Origin: Ichthyophis bannanicus
Taxonomy: Eukaryota > Chordata > Amphibia > Gymnophiona > Ichthyophiidae
Direction: 5' to 3'
Assembly (NCBI GenBank): GCA_033557465.1
Contig: CM066037.1
Location: forward strand, 513,290,686 to 513,354,685
Length of the DNA: 64,000 bases
The notes below the pieces were generated by a model, which did no database searches, was not told the DNA's origin, and saw only the letters and a list, made by a program, of their open reading frames with translations. Shown here in pieces: positions 12,157 to 22,454 of this stretch (position 1 is its first letter; each line of letters begins with the position of its first letter). The position numbers and the translations under genes are program-made.

Positions 12157-13687
12157 TGTAGCATCCCCTACTGGTTAGGCGGTTGCCTATTAGTAGTGGG
12201 CCTACCTCTTTATGTCCTTTGCCAGCCTGATTGCTCAATGCTGGGGCTTTCAAATAATGTAGTTGTGTAAATAAGCAAATTTAGCCGAGGGTTTCAAAAG
12301 GTGCACAGGAAAATTTATTAATGACTATTTCCTTCTTAGCCACAGAACTTCTTTATCAGCAGTTCATGTATTATCAAACATAAATTGGAAAGTTCTCCAT
12401 TCAAAGAAACAAAACTTTACAGCATAGTCCATGCATCACATGTTCTCAACAGCTTGCTTTAAACGTTGCAACAAAATCTTTTCCTTCCATAAAGATCAGC
12501 TTCTTCAGAACGAGGCTTGATACAACAGAGATCCGTATCTCCTCAAGGCTCTGCACAGCATATAAAATACTTGGCTACAAGCTGACAAACAGTGATATCA
12601 TTTCCTTTTAAACAGTTTTGCATTCTTCATTCTTAAGTTGCAAACATTGGCTTTACTTTCACTTCAAGCATTTACCGTCTTCTCTGAGCCTGGCTGGCTA
12701 GCTCAGACCTTAATGCTTTAATTAACACAATTTTCAGTGAGACGTGTATTTCCCAAAGCTCCTGGGTTTTTTTTTTCCACTGCTTAAAAAAAACGCTCAG
12801 CTTTGCTACTTCTGACTAATGCAATAAGAGCAATCCATCTCTGAGTCAGAACAGGGATTATCTGAACAGCATTCCTCTATTTCCATGAGCTCCTCATTTG
12901 ATTCACTCAGCACCTGTCTGTCCTCAGCGTCTATAACAGGCTTTAACTTCTCCAAGAATTTCAAAACCTGACCCCACTGGGATTCCTTTCTAGGCTGAGT
13001 TACAGGGGAAGGATAGAGGAGATTCTTATCTCTTAACAAACTCTTTAGAGCTTGCAACGTGCTCACCTTTTTCTCAGCAACCAGTCTTCCCTCAGACTTT
13101 GCCAAAGGTGGAATAGTGTTCACAGACTCTCTCAAAGATATTCCTTTACCTTGCGTTCTTTCAGCATTCCCCACAGAGCCAACTCTCCTGTCTTCCAAGC
13201 CAGCTGTACTCTCTCTACAAACTGGACTGCCTTCAGGGCTGAAGTGGTCTATCTGCTGCACACAATAGGGCTTTCCTTTGAGGCATTTGCTGTCACACTT
13301 TCCTCTTACACGTGTTCTGGTCTCCTCACTTCCTTTAGTTTCCAGAGACTCTCTGCTAGTCTCCTCCCTCCTGCTGTTCTTGTCTCCCATGTCTCCTGGG
13401 CTTCTCTCCTTTCCCAGCTTCCTCTCCTTCCTTTTCACTGCTGCTTTCCCCAGCTTATATGATTGTGTCTGCCCTATAGCTCTAGACTCCACCCCCGGGC
13501 TCTCCTCGTCACCTCCCCTTGTTTCCATGGAGCTAGGGTGTGACTCAATCTCTGTAGCTCTATACACACAGTTTTTTTCTCTGGTCAGAGTTTTAACCCC
13601 GAATCTCCCTGAACCTTTTCTCTGTTCAGAAATAAATGGCTGTTTTTTCAGCATTTTCTCGGGCTCTAACCTTGTCTCGCCACCACA
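12157..13687 (-). mobile_element. Solo-LTR-like insertion (1,531 bp) with GTAC target-site duplication
   Basis: On the plus strand the unit begins TGTAGCATCCCC and ends CACCACA, the TG...CA ends of retroviral and LTR-retrotransposon repeats. It is flanked by GTAC at 12,153-12,156 and 13,688-13,691. The host CR1 sequence is continuous across the join. A minus-strand AATAAA (plus TTTATT at 12,316-12,321), with about 150 bp of possible U5 beyond it, favours minus orientation. A plus-strand TATAAAA at 12,561 and AATAAA at 13,630 leave orientation open. A 4 bp TSD fits gammaretrovirus-like ERVs and some gypsy elements. No internal gag or pol is present. Confidence 0.75.
12806..13654 (-). CDS. 282-residue ORF inside the LTR-like unit, unknown product
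   Basis: The frame is open from the flanking CR1 (first ATG at 13,723). The first ATG inside the LTR unit is at 13,654, so only that part can belong to it. The product is highly charged and rich in E, K, R and S, with no obvious signal peptide or membrane segment. It ends in an acidic, cysteine-containing tail, NPCSDSEMDCSYCISQK. I do not recognise a domain. An open frame this long is unlikely by chance, so it was probably once coding. If the minus orientation is right it sits in U3, where some retroviruses carry accessory genes. No function is claimed. Confidence 0.45.
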   Translation of the reverse strand: MLKKQPFISEQRKGSGRFGVKTLTREKNCVYRATEIESHPSSMETRGGDEESPGVESRAIGQTQSYKLGKAAVKRKERKLGKERSPGDMGDKNSRREETSRESLETKGSEETRTRVRGKCDSKCLKGKPYCVQQIDHFSPEGSPVCRESTAGLEDRRVGSVGNAERTQGKGISLRESVNTIPPLAKSEGRLVAEKKVSTLQALKSLLRDKNLLYPSPVTQPRKESQWGQVLKFLEKLKPVIDAEDRQVLSESNEELMEIEECCSDNPCSDSEMDCSYCISQK

Positions 13688-13765
13688 GTACCTAGCAGTT
13701 TCCCCAAAATACATGGATTCCACAATGCTTGTATTGGGTCAAGCATTGATATCCTGGGTCCCTTT

Positions 13766-14410
13766 TTAATAATGGTTTATGTACCTTTCCTCCAGGAACT
13801 TGTCCAAACCTTTTTTAAATCCAGCTACACTAACAGCCTTTACTACACCCTCCGGTAACAAATTCCAGAGTTTGATTACATGTTGAATGAAAAAATATTT
13901 TCTCTTATTTGTCTTAAATAGTTTACCCTGTAGCTTGATTGCATGTCCACTAGTCATTCTATATTCTGATAACGTAAACAATCTTTCTACGTTTACCCGT
14001 TCCACTCCATTCATTAATTTATAGACCTCTATCATATCTCCCCTCAGCCGTCTCTTTTCCAGGTTGAAGAGCCCTAACCTTTTTAGACTCTCTTCATAAG
14101 AGTAGCCTTCCATCCCCTTTACCATTTTGGTGGCTCTTCTCTGTACCTTTTCTAATAACGCTATATCCTTTTTAAGATACGGTGACCAGAATTGCACACA
14201 ATATTCAAGGTGCGGTCGCACTATGGAACGATACAGAGGCATTATAATATCCTTTGCTTTATTTTCCATTCCTTTCCTTATGATACCTAGCATTCTATTT
14301 GCTCTCTTAGCCGCCGCTGCACACTGGGCGGAGGGTTTTAACATGTTATCCACGATGACGCCTAAATCTTTTTCCTGGGTGGTGGTTCCCAAAGTGGAAC
14401 CTTGCATCAT
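13766..14410 (-). pseudogene. CR1 ORF2 C-terminal region (214-codon open frame)
   Basis: This encodes the post-palm RT thumb and C-terminus of CR1: [68 protein letters not shown], and a final LWNLLPEGVVKAVSVAGFKK. It is the best preserved part of this copy. The catalytic FADDTKLF box and the SGAPQGSVLGPLLF block lie just upstream (14,560-14,690) in a different frame, showing at least one frameshift between palm and thumb. Confidence 0.85.
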
Positions 14411-14726
14411 CTATCCATAGTTTGGATTGCTCTTTCCAAGGTGCATAACTTTGCACTTGTCCACATTAAATTTCATCTGCCATTTAGATGCCCAGTCTTC
14501 CAATTTATCAAGATCCTCTTACAATTTTCTACAATCCTCTTGGGTTTCAACAACTTTAAATAGTTTTGTGTCATCTGCAAATTTGATAACCTCACTTGTT
14601 GTTCCCTTTTCCAGGTCATTTATGAATATGTCAAAAAGCAGCGGACCCAGCACAGATCCCTGGGGTGCTCCGCTATTCACCTTTTTCCATTGGGAAAATT
14701 GGCCATTTAGCCCTACCCTCTGCTTT

Positions 14727-15200
14727 TTAACTTTTAAGCAGTTCCTTAATCCACAATAGTACTCTGCCTCCTATCCCATGACTTTTTAGCTTTGCCAAAA
14801 GTCTCTGATGAGGGACCTTGTCAAAGGCTTTCTGAAAGTCCAGATACACTATATCAACCAACTCACCTTTGTCTACCTGTTTATTCACACCTTCAAAAAA
14901 ACATAACGGATTAGTAAGACAAGATCTTCCTTGTCTAAAGCCATGTTGGCTGTCTCCCATTAGGCCATGACTATCTACATGCTGAGTAATTTTATTCTTT
15001 ATGATGGTTTCTACCATTTTTCCCGGTACTGACGTCAGGCTCACCGGTCTATAGTTTCCCGGATCACCCCTGGAACCCTTTTTAAAAATTGGCATTACAT
15101 TGGCGATCCTCCAATCCTCAGGTATTACAGATGATTTTAATGATAGTTCACAGATTACTAATAGCAGGTCTGCAATCTCATATTTCAGTTCTTTCAACAC
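14727..15200 (-). pseudogene. CR1 ORF2 RT fingers and palm (157-codon open frame)
   Basis: Contains the RT blocks PIFKKGSRGDPGNYRPVSLT, HGFRQGRSCLTN and VYLDFQKAFDKVPHQRLL. The last is motif A with the first catalytic Asp. The frame ends at 14,727 and the RT continues in another frame with motif B and FADD. It is flanked upstream in the same orientation by the endonuclease-to-RT linker. Confidence 0.85.
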
Positions 15201-15230
15201 ACTCGGATGTATACCATCCGGTCCAGGTAA

Positions 15231-15716
15231 TTAGGTACTCTTCAGTTTATCAAATAGTTGTAATACATCTTCCTGGTGTAGTGATATTTCTTTCAATTCC
15301 TCTGCAGTATCACCTTTAAATACCACTTCAGTCATGGATAACATCCCTACATCTTCCTCAGTAAAGACCAAAGCAAAGAATGCATTCAGTCTCTCTGCTA
15401 TAGCCTTGTCCCCTCTTATTGCCCCTTTTATCCCTCTATAATCTAATGGTCCAACTACCTCATGGATTTTTTTGCTACGAATGTACTTGAAAAAGTCTTT
15501 ATTACGTGTTTTTGCTTTTGTAGCAAGTTTCTTCTCAAATTCTCTCTTTGCCTGCCTTATCAATGCCTTGCATTTAACTTGCCAGTGTTTGTGCTGTTTC
15601 CAGTTTTTGTCATTTGGCTCTTTTTTCCATTTCCTGAAAGATGTTTTTTTTAGCAACAACAGCCTCTCTGATCTCACCTTTAAATCATGCTGGCAGTTTT
15701 TGGGACTTCCTTCCAC
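15231..15716 (-). pseudogene. CR1 ORF2 linker between endonuclease and RT (161 codons)
   Basis: A lysine-rich region with RQAKREFEKKLATKAKTRNK, KDFFKYIRSKK and GPLDYRGIKGAIRGDKAIAE, ending FDKLKST before the LPGPDGIHPSVLKE block. It is typical of the segment joining endonuclease and RT in CR1. The plus-strand copy at 33,900-34,240 encodes the same residues, which identifies the family independently. Confidence 0.8.
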
Positions 15717-15789
15717 TTTTCTTAAAGCATGGAATATAGCTGGTCTGGGCTTCCAAGATAGTATTTTTCAAGAACACCCAAGCTTGATG

Positions 15790-16734
15790 TTAGTCTTTAA
15801 CCTTTGCAACTGCTCCTTTTAGTTTTTTCTTAACTATTTTCCTCATTTTATCATAGTCTCCCTTTAGAAAATTAAAAGGTAGTACTGTGGATTTCCTTAC
15901 CATCCCTCCTCCACTAATTAAATCAAACGAGATCATGCTATGATCACTATTGCCAAGTGGCCCCAACACCCTTATCTCTTGCACCAGCTCTGGTGTTCCA
16001 CTGAGGACTAGGTCCATAATGGCTTTCCTTCTGCTCGGTTCATGAACCAGCTGCTTGATTAAGCAGTCATTTATTTCATCTAGGAATTTTATCTCCCTAG
16101 CATGTCCTGCCGTGACACTGACCCAATTGATACCGGGGTAATTGAAATCACCCATTATTATTACCGTGCTGTAACGTTTGTTAGCTTCCTTGATTTCTTT
16201 GAGCATTTCATCATCCATTTGTTCGTTCTGGCCAGGCGGTCAATAATACACCCCCACTGCCATCACATTCCCCTTCTTACATGGAATTTCAGTCCATAGA
16301 GATTCTACAGCAAATTTTGTTTCCTGCAAAACTTTAATCCTTTCTGACTCAATGCCCTCTCTAACACAGAGTGCAACCCCTCCACCAATTTGATCAGTTC
16401 TATCATTATGATATAGTTTGTACCCAGGTATCACAGTGTCCCACTGGTTGTCCTCCTTCCACCATGTCTCTGAGATTCCAATCATATCTAACCTCTCATT
16501 TAGTGCTATTAATTCTAACTCTCCCATCTTATTTTTTAGGCTTCTAGCATTTGCATACAAGCATTTTCGAGGCTGTATTTTATTCATATTAATCTGGCTA
16601 TTGGTAGGCATGGGTAATTTGGAATCTTTAAGTTCTGTCTGCACCATACTCGAGGGCATTTGGGCTACTTTACTCTTTTTTGGAACCTCTCTGCTTTTGG
16701 TAGTATCCTTCAAGGATACATTCTTCCGAACCAT
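15790..16734 (-). pseudogene. CR1 ORF2 apurinic endonuclease domain, one in-frame stop
   Basis: Endonuclease/exonuclease/phosphatase-fold motifs in order: YANARSLKNKMGELELI (N-terminal Asn), DMIGISETWW (catalytic Glu), VIIMGDFNYPGINW (GDFN), LVLSGTPELV and LGNSDHSMISFDL (SDH). The two open segments (16,734-16,240 and 16,218-15,790) are in the same frame. A TGA separates them where other copies would read through. This domain nicks target DNA during target-primed reverse transcription. Confidence 0.85.
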
Positions 16735-16789
16735 GTGCTCTTGGGCAACTGTCGGCTTTCCCCTATTATCTAGTTTAAAAGCTGTTCTA

Positions 16790-17660
16790 TCTCCTTTTCA
16801 AAGGTTAATGCCAGTAGCCTGGTTCCATCCCGGATAAGGTGAAGCCCATCCCTTCTGAAGATCCCCTCCTTTTCCTAGAATATTCCCCAGTTCCTAACAA
16901 ATCCAAACCCCTCATCCTTGCACTATCGTCTCATCCACGCATTGAGACTCCAGAGCTCTGCCTGCGCGTGGAACAGGAAGCATTTTGGAGAACGCTACCC
17001 TGGACGTTCTGGATTTCAACTTCCTATCTAAAAGCCTAAATTTAGCCTCCAGAACCTCCCTACCACATTTTCCTATGTCATTGATACCGACATGTACCAA
17101 GACAGCAGACTCCTCCCCAGCACTATCTAAGACCTTATCTAGGTGGCACATGAGGTCCGCTTCCTTCGCACCAGACAGGCATGTTACAAGGCGATCCTCA
17201 TGTCCACCAACCACTCAGCTATCTACATGGCTAATGATCGAATCACCAACTATAACGGCTGTCCTAACCCTTCCCTCATGGGCACATGGCCCTGGAGAAA
17301 CGTCCTCAGTGTGAGAGGGTTTTACATCACCTGGAAGACAGGTCCTAGTTACAGGATCACTTCCTGCCACACCAGTATGATGCTCTCCTGTCACATGACC
17401 TCTCTCCTCCATGGCAATAGGGATGCTGCCAGACTGGACTTCAGTCCTATATCCCTGTAGGTCTCATCTATGTACCTCTCTGTCTTTCTTATGTCTTCCA
17501 AGTCTGCTACTCTAGCCTCTAGAGAACGGACTCGTTCCCTGAGAGCGAAGAGCTCCTTGCACCTAGTGCACACGTAAGACCTCTCACCAACTGGGAGAAA
17601 ATCATACATGTGACACTCAATGCAAAAGACTGGAAGCCCACATCTCGCTGCTGGACTGCT
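16790..17660 (-). pseudogene. CR1 ORF1: zinc-binding and coiled-coil N-terminus plus SGNH esterase-like domain
   Basis: The N-terminus (about 17,640-17,500) has two CxxC pairs, one just before MYDFLPVGERSYV and one in CTRCKELF. A heptad-rich stretch, RERVRSLEARVADLEDI, follows. Downstream, AVIVGDSIISH is the GDS block, VLVHVGINDIGK is the GxND block and RDGLHLIRDGTRLL near 16,830 is the DxxH block. Together these define a GDSL/SGNH hydrolase fold, which is known from CR1 ORF1 proteins. Stops fall between the blocks, so the copy is dead. Confidence 0.8.
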
Positions 17661-18223
17661 GTCTGCATCTTAGTTTTAAGCTTGTGTTTAGATCTTTAAG
17701 TTGTTTATTTACTAAGGGTTGCTGTGGATGCTTATACTAATTAAAGTGTATCTAATATGTTTAATATACCTTGTTCTCCTGAAGCTTAATTAATCTTAGG
17801 TCCTTAATGTATGACAGATTTGGATAAAGAACTGCACCTGAGAGTAGCTCCTTTCCTTCAAGATATGTAAGTACCTATAAAGCTACGATTATCCCATGGG
17901 TGGGTGGGTGTTGGGGAGGGAGGGAATTGAGACTTATTAAAAGAGCGCTGTTACACAGTACCCTGTCCTGTGCTTCTAAGGTAGGCTGTGACCAACTTCC
18001 TGGGAGATTAACGGTCCTTGCTTGGATAGAAGGAGTCTTTCAAAATGGCCTTTTGACCTGCCACCTGGCTTTAACACCTATTAAAAAAGTTTCACAGGTC
18101 TCTTGCCCCCTAGGTAGAAGGCCTTTTTGTAAAGGTCTCTAGACGACTTTATTTATTGCTCAAAGAATAGTGACCCTGTTTTGCCTTTTATGCTAAGTTA
18201 TAGTCTGATTTGATTTAAATTAA

Positions 18224-18473
18224 AGCTCTTTGCTGCTGCTAGGCTCTGACCTAGTATGAAATTTAAACTAGAAGCTCTCTGCTGGGTTCTAAATTTAACC
18301 AGAAAGCTCTCTTCTGTGTTGTAAATTTAAACTAAAAGCACTTTGCTGCTACTAGGCCCTGAGTGAGTATTAAATTTAAACTACAAGCTCTCTGCTGGGT
18401 TCTAAATTTAACCAGAAAGCTCTCTTCTGTGTTTTAAATTTAAATTTAAACTGCTGCTACTAGGTCTTGATGG
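18224..18473 (-). repeat. 113 bp tandem repeat in the CR1 5' UTR
   Basis: Units start at 18,224 and 18,337 (period 113 bp), and a partial third begins at about 18,451. Each contains TTTGCTGCTRCTAGG, a TTTAAACT segment and GCTCTCTGCTGGGTTCTAAA. The location upstream of CR1 ORF1 suggests promoter-type monomers. Related short direct repeats with CTCAGTCAGTAGCCC occur near 30,430 and 30,610 at the 5' end of the plus-strand CR1. Confidence 0.7.
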
Positions 18474-18480
18474 ATTTAAC

Positions 18481-19435
18481 AAATACACAGGGTTCACAGA
18501 TTAATCAGCTTTAATCCAAAGAATTCCCTTTAGAAAAATTCCCAGAAGTATATACTCACTATTGCAGATCTCTCTCCAGAAGTAGCAGCCCCCTTTTGTA
18601 GTCCTTCAAGGGTGTGATACTCAAGTGGAATCCCTTGCAGCACTTACTGGGGCTTTGGTCAAGGATAATGCAGCATTGAGAAATAAAACCGAATGACTGG
18701 AAAATTCTGTTCAAAGGAAGAACTTATGCTTTATTAATTTTCCAAAGCTGAAGCATGTTTTGCCTGTTGATTTGTTGAAGTATATTTTTAAAGTTTTATG
18801 TCATCTGGTGAAGCCTTTGCACCTTTTACTAATCTCTAGTACGTCCCCTTTTTTAAGAGTAAGACCTGGTGTAGAAGGAGTGGATGGGAAATTGACGGTT
18901 GATACCTAGAATTGATGGAGCTCCTTGAAACTTCTAATGAGACTATAACATGTGTCATCCTATTGCTTTCATTTACCCTCATATTCAAGGTCACTTAGGT
19001 GGTTTGCAGATTTGCAAACCTTCTAAATGCTATTCGCCGAGATATTAACTAACTCTAATTACCCCGGGTGCAGACTCTAAGCACCTTGATGCCAGCTGGC
19101 TAGCACTGGGGCATTATGGGTGAGGAGCGTGGGTTTCAGCATGAGCTAACTGGGCAGAGGAACCAGCTAAAGTTAGGACAGCTGAATATTGCTGCTGACC
19201 GGCTTGCAAAATCATAATTTGGCCAACCCTTTTCTATAATGATAAAATTAGAGCGTACCTGGATTTTTCTAGGGTTACTCAGATTAACCATAGAACTTTT
19301 CTTGCTTTGGGTCAGTCCTTCAGTGTTGGGAGGATCTTTCTTTATTAAATTTCCTGCAAAGTTTATTGTTGATGTGAAGTCTGATTCTGAGAAGGGTACA
19401 TCCAGACCATCTGAATGGCCCCGAGCAAGACCCGT
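18481..19435. other. Unassigned DNA upstream of the CR1
   Basis: May include more CR1 5' UTR up to about 18,670. Beyond that I see no protein similarity or repeat boundary. ORFs are short. Confidence 0.3.
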
Positions 19436-19913
19436 TAGGACCCGATTCTATACCGCAGGAACAAAGTGTTCCCGCGGCACAAGGAATCGGGCCCAAGGAC
19501 AGCCCGGCGTGCTCCTGCATGCCTGTGGGGATGTCCTACCCGCAGGCACCCCTGGCTCTCGAGGCTCAGACCCCCCTCTTCCTTGCCACCCGATCTATTG
19601 CTGGCCAGCTGGGGCCTGGATCAGGTGGCAGGGACAGTCTGCATCCGGCCTCGGAGGGGGATCCCCAGCCCCAATCTCCAGGTCAGTGCTGATTATTCCG
19701 CCTTAGAGGTGGAATAATCAGCATGTCCCCTCTGACCCCGCAAGACACACAGAGCCATGACCTGAATCGGTCTTGTACGTCCTGCCGGCTCAGACCACCC
19801 CTGCTCCGTCCACATCCCACCCCCTCCCACCTTTCTCCAGCTTTCCCCATCCTGCAGCTCTAGGAGGGGGAAAGGGGCAGGACCTATCTCAGAATTGGGC
19901 CTATACTGTAAAT
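19436..19913. mobile_element. GC-rich non-autonomous DNA element with short inverted termini
   Basis: Left end TAGGACCCGATTCT and right end CAGAATTGGGCCTA are imperfect inverted repeats. The interior is much more GC-rich than its AT-rich flanks. It contains a short hairpin (TTCCGCCTTAGAGGTGGAA near 19,697) like one in the related copy at 46,385-46,905. A third relative is at about 36,441-36,907. No transposase is present. The superfamily is uncertain (Harbinger-like is possible) and I could not verify a TSD. Confidence 0.5.
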
Positions 19914-21928
19914 GAGAATACCTTTATTTTATATTATCCAGAGCACTGAAGAAGTTTTGGACTCTAATGAAACATGATTCTGGTTGCAGTAAAATGTACA
20001 TCAATACTGGCTGTAAAACTAAACTGGCAATAGCCCTTTTGAATTTTCTTTCTTTCTTTTTTTAACTTTTTCTTTTTCTTTCATCTTTGCTCCTGCCTCC
20101 TATATCAAGGACTTTAGCTTGTGAGTACATTTTTCTTTTTTCCTTTTAATAAGTTGAAAATTTGACTTATTTTATTCTTAATGCTACTTCACGTATATTC
20201 CATATCAACATGTTTGTGATGTTGAAATAATAATAATCTTAATAAAGATAAAATAGAAAAAAATAATTGGCCAAAAGTACTTCAAATTGTAGACTGTCAC
20301 GTTCAAGTATGCTTGTTTGATATTGAAAGCTACTGGCTTTTTGGATGCCTTCCTGACAGCACAACAGAACAATAAGATAGGTTTGGTTAAGCTAACTATT
20401 GCACTTTTAAATGCCTCGAATATTGAAGTAAAACACGCATATCTTGGTTACTCCTTCCTTGGCTAGTTTCTTTCTCAGGTTTCGTTGATCTTTGAGCTGG
20501 TGTCCTTTCCTCCTTGGGAGATCTGGGCCACTAAAGTGTGTTCTGATACTCCCCAGGAAGTTCTTAAAGGGGTCAATACCAATTACATAAACCCCCCAAG
20601 CCCTGAAGCCCCTCTGACATATAATATAACTTTCTACTCGCCTGAATCCTTTAATGAACAGCATAAATATTCCTACCCTGATCACACTCTTATTTGGGAG
20701 CTTGACCGCCAAGTGGTATTTCCATGACACTATCTCTAGGGGTTCACTGGTGCCATTATGAAATCAGGCACTGACAGGGCAGGACAGTCTGGAGATTGCT
20801 CCTGCCATCTTCCCACTAGCCACCAGGAAGCTTGTGGTAGGTGATGGGAGGGGGATGAGTGGGGTTAATGATGTGTGTCAGGGTAGCTTTGGGGGTGAGA
20901 CTAATTTATCCTATCACTGGCCCCTTTAAGAGCAAGTGTGCCTGACCTGGGGCCTGCTATCAGTGTGCAATGTTCTTGGCTGTAGCAATGCAAACTGATA
21001 TTTACCAAGGAAGTCACTAACTCTTGGTACTATGGTCAGTGGCTGCCACAGTAATATCATTCTTTTACGCAGCTTTGTAACTACCTCTATGTATGCTTCT
21101 AAATTTGCCTGACTTTTAAGTTGCAATGGACAAACTGTTGCTTTGTAAAGGTGGGATATAAGTCCATAATAGAATTAGAAATAGTCAGGTTGCTTATTGA
21201 GTATAATACTTGGTATGATTTGAGTTAGATAGCTCATTTTGTTTGGGTTAGACTTACCAATGTTTGCCCTGACATGTATTAATATGCATTTTTTACCACA
21301 GATCCCCTTTTATGCAAGGCGACTAGCGATAGTTTATGATTTGTTATATTTCATACGCCATCTATATCTAAGAGGGGGTTTGCAAATCAGCAGAACACAA
21401 CAAATCAAAATTAAACAATTATGTAATCACTAAACATACAAGTTAAAAAAGCAAAAAAGCAGTCGAATAATAAAATAGAATATACAGCTTAAATATAAAA
21501 CATTTAGAAATAAAAAACATAAAATGTAAAATAATATAATGCACACTAATACGGCAGCACACTTTAGTATATCTAAACCAAAATTTTGGTTTGATGTTTG
21601 AAATTGCATTTATTAATTGTATTTTATTTCACCATTCACCTCGTGCTAGCAGGAGAGGCGATTCATAAAAACGGACAAAATAAATAAATAAATCTAAATG
21701 AGGAGTAGAAAGGAGTATGACCCAGTAGGGAACTGGATTTAACTCATTCAGGTATGGTAGGTATTTTCCTATCCCCAGAAGGCTTACAATCTAAGGGGCA
21801 TGTTTACTAAAGGTTAATGTGCATTAAGTAAAGTTAACGCGTGTTAAGTGCTGCAATGTCTCATAGAAATTAATGAAAGTCCCAAGAGTGACATGAAGTA
21901 GAAAGTCACTCACAAGGTGAATAGCAAA
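19914..21928. other. Unassigned AT-rich DNA with LINE-tail-like scraps
   Basis: Around 21,750-21,800 a GGTATTTTCCTATCCCCAGA...GCTTACAATCTAA motif resembles a LINE 3' end also seen at 27,530-27,600. At 21,798, GGGGCATGTTTACTAAAGG looks like the terminus of a Harbinger-type MITE. The minus frame 20,407-20,730 (107 codons) has no recognisable domain. Confidence 0.3.
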
Positions 21929-21949
21929 TATAGATGGTTATTAGGCACT

Positions 21950-22006
21950 TTCAGATCCATCCTACATGACCATGTTTCAGCTCTAGCCTTCATCAGGGGT
22001 ATATAG
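21950..22006 (-). ncRNA. Putative type I hammerhead ribozyme core, left arm
   Basis: Read on the minus strand: CTGATGA (plus 21,990-21,996), a 4 bp stem II with a very short loop (GGCT/AGCT), GAAA (plus 21,975-21,978), then stem III ACATG/CATGT with a 2 nt loop and TA as the UH cleavage dinucleotide. Conserved core nucleotides are intact. Stem I pairing to the flank is weak. Type I hammerheads are known in Penelope-like elements, and a Penelope RT is present at 28.4 kb. Confidence 0.5.
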
Positions 22007-22379
22007 AACCTCAAACATAAAAACAATGAAAAATACATTGGGAAAAGAGTGTATATCTGTTGACCTGGATATATATAAGATAAATACAGATTAAAAAAGG
22101 GGAGAGAAAATAGGAACACAGATTAAAACATAATCACACAAGCCTTTAAAAACTTTTTACTTACCGCTTTCCTTTATGTAGGTTGTTCTTAATGTGCATG
22201 AATACATTTTATAGTAATGTTCTCTGAGCCTTAAGATATTTATTTCTTGTACATGCATGAGGTTGTACGATTTTCTTTTTTTTGGCGTTACAAAGTTTTT
22301 CTAATATATTTTTATAAATATGTTTTTTTGCTTTGCATTATACATTTTTTATTCCTTGCTTGTATGTTTGAGATTCTAT

Positions 22380-22425
22380 ACACCCCGGATGAAGGCTAGA
22401 GCAGAAACATGGCCATGTAGAGTGA
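22380..22425 (+). ncRNA. Putative degenerate hammerhead ribozyme core, right arm
   Basis: CGGATGA at 22,386-22,392 differs from the CTGATGA core by one base. A GCT/AGC stem II follows, then GAAA at 22,404-22,407, stem III ACATGG/CCATGT (perfect) and TA. Stem I CACCC with GAGTG pairs at four of five positions. The core substitution probably abolishes cleavage. Confidence 0.45.
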
Positions 22426-22454
22426 ATCTGAAAGTGCCTAATAAAACATCTATA

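Larger units (their letters stand above)
12063..18480 (-). mobile_element. Near-complete CR1 LINE, minus strand, split by a 1.53 kb LTR insertion
   Basis: From high to low coordinates it shows a 5' UTR with 113 bp tandem repeats, ORF1 (zinc-binding plus coiled coil plus SGNH esterase), ORF2 endonuclease, ORF2 RT, and the 3' UTR with an ACATAAGAACATAAGA octamer tail at 12,064-12,080. The 3' UTR is interrupted at GTAC by an LTR-like unit (12,157-13,687). Excluding that insertion and one GTAC copy gives the same order as the uninterrupted CR1 copy at 2,995-3,506. The ORFs carry stops and frameshifts. A second copy of the same family, plus strand, lies at 30,410-34,240 and supports the 5' UTR extent. 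Confidence 0.9.
21929..22454. mobile_element. Foldback element with ~90 bp inverted arms and hammerhead-like cores
   Basis: Arms at 21,929-22,018 and 22,363-22,454 are inverted repeats starting TAGATG...TTATTAGGCACTTTCAG and enclosing about 345 bp of AT-rich DNA. Each arm contains CTGATGA-like, stem, GAAA and ACATG...CATGT segments laid out as in a type I hammerhead ribozyme. One core is on the minus strand in the left arm and one on the plus strand in the right arm. No ORF. The element abuts an RTE copy at 22,455. Confidence 0.65.

Noticed and set aside
13052..13769. Overlapping plus-strand ORFs opposite the LTR ORF (up to 163 codons)
   Set aside because: They are antisense to the longer minus ORF and Ser/Leu/Pro-rich, as expected for complements of a charged coding frame.
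18224..18473. Regular repeats that could suggest a CRISPR-like array or satellite
   Set aside because: This is vertebrate DNA, there are only two to three 113 bp units without spacers, and they sit in a CR1 5' UTR.
20407..20730. Overlapping ORFs on both strands (107 and 80 codons)
   Set aside because: Neither has a recognisable motif, splice sites or repeat partner; not reported as a gene.
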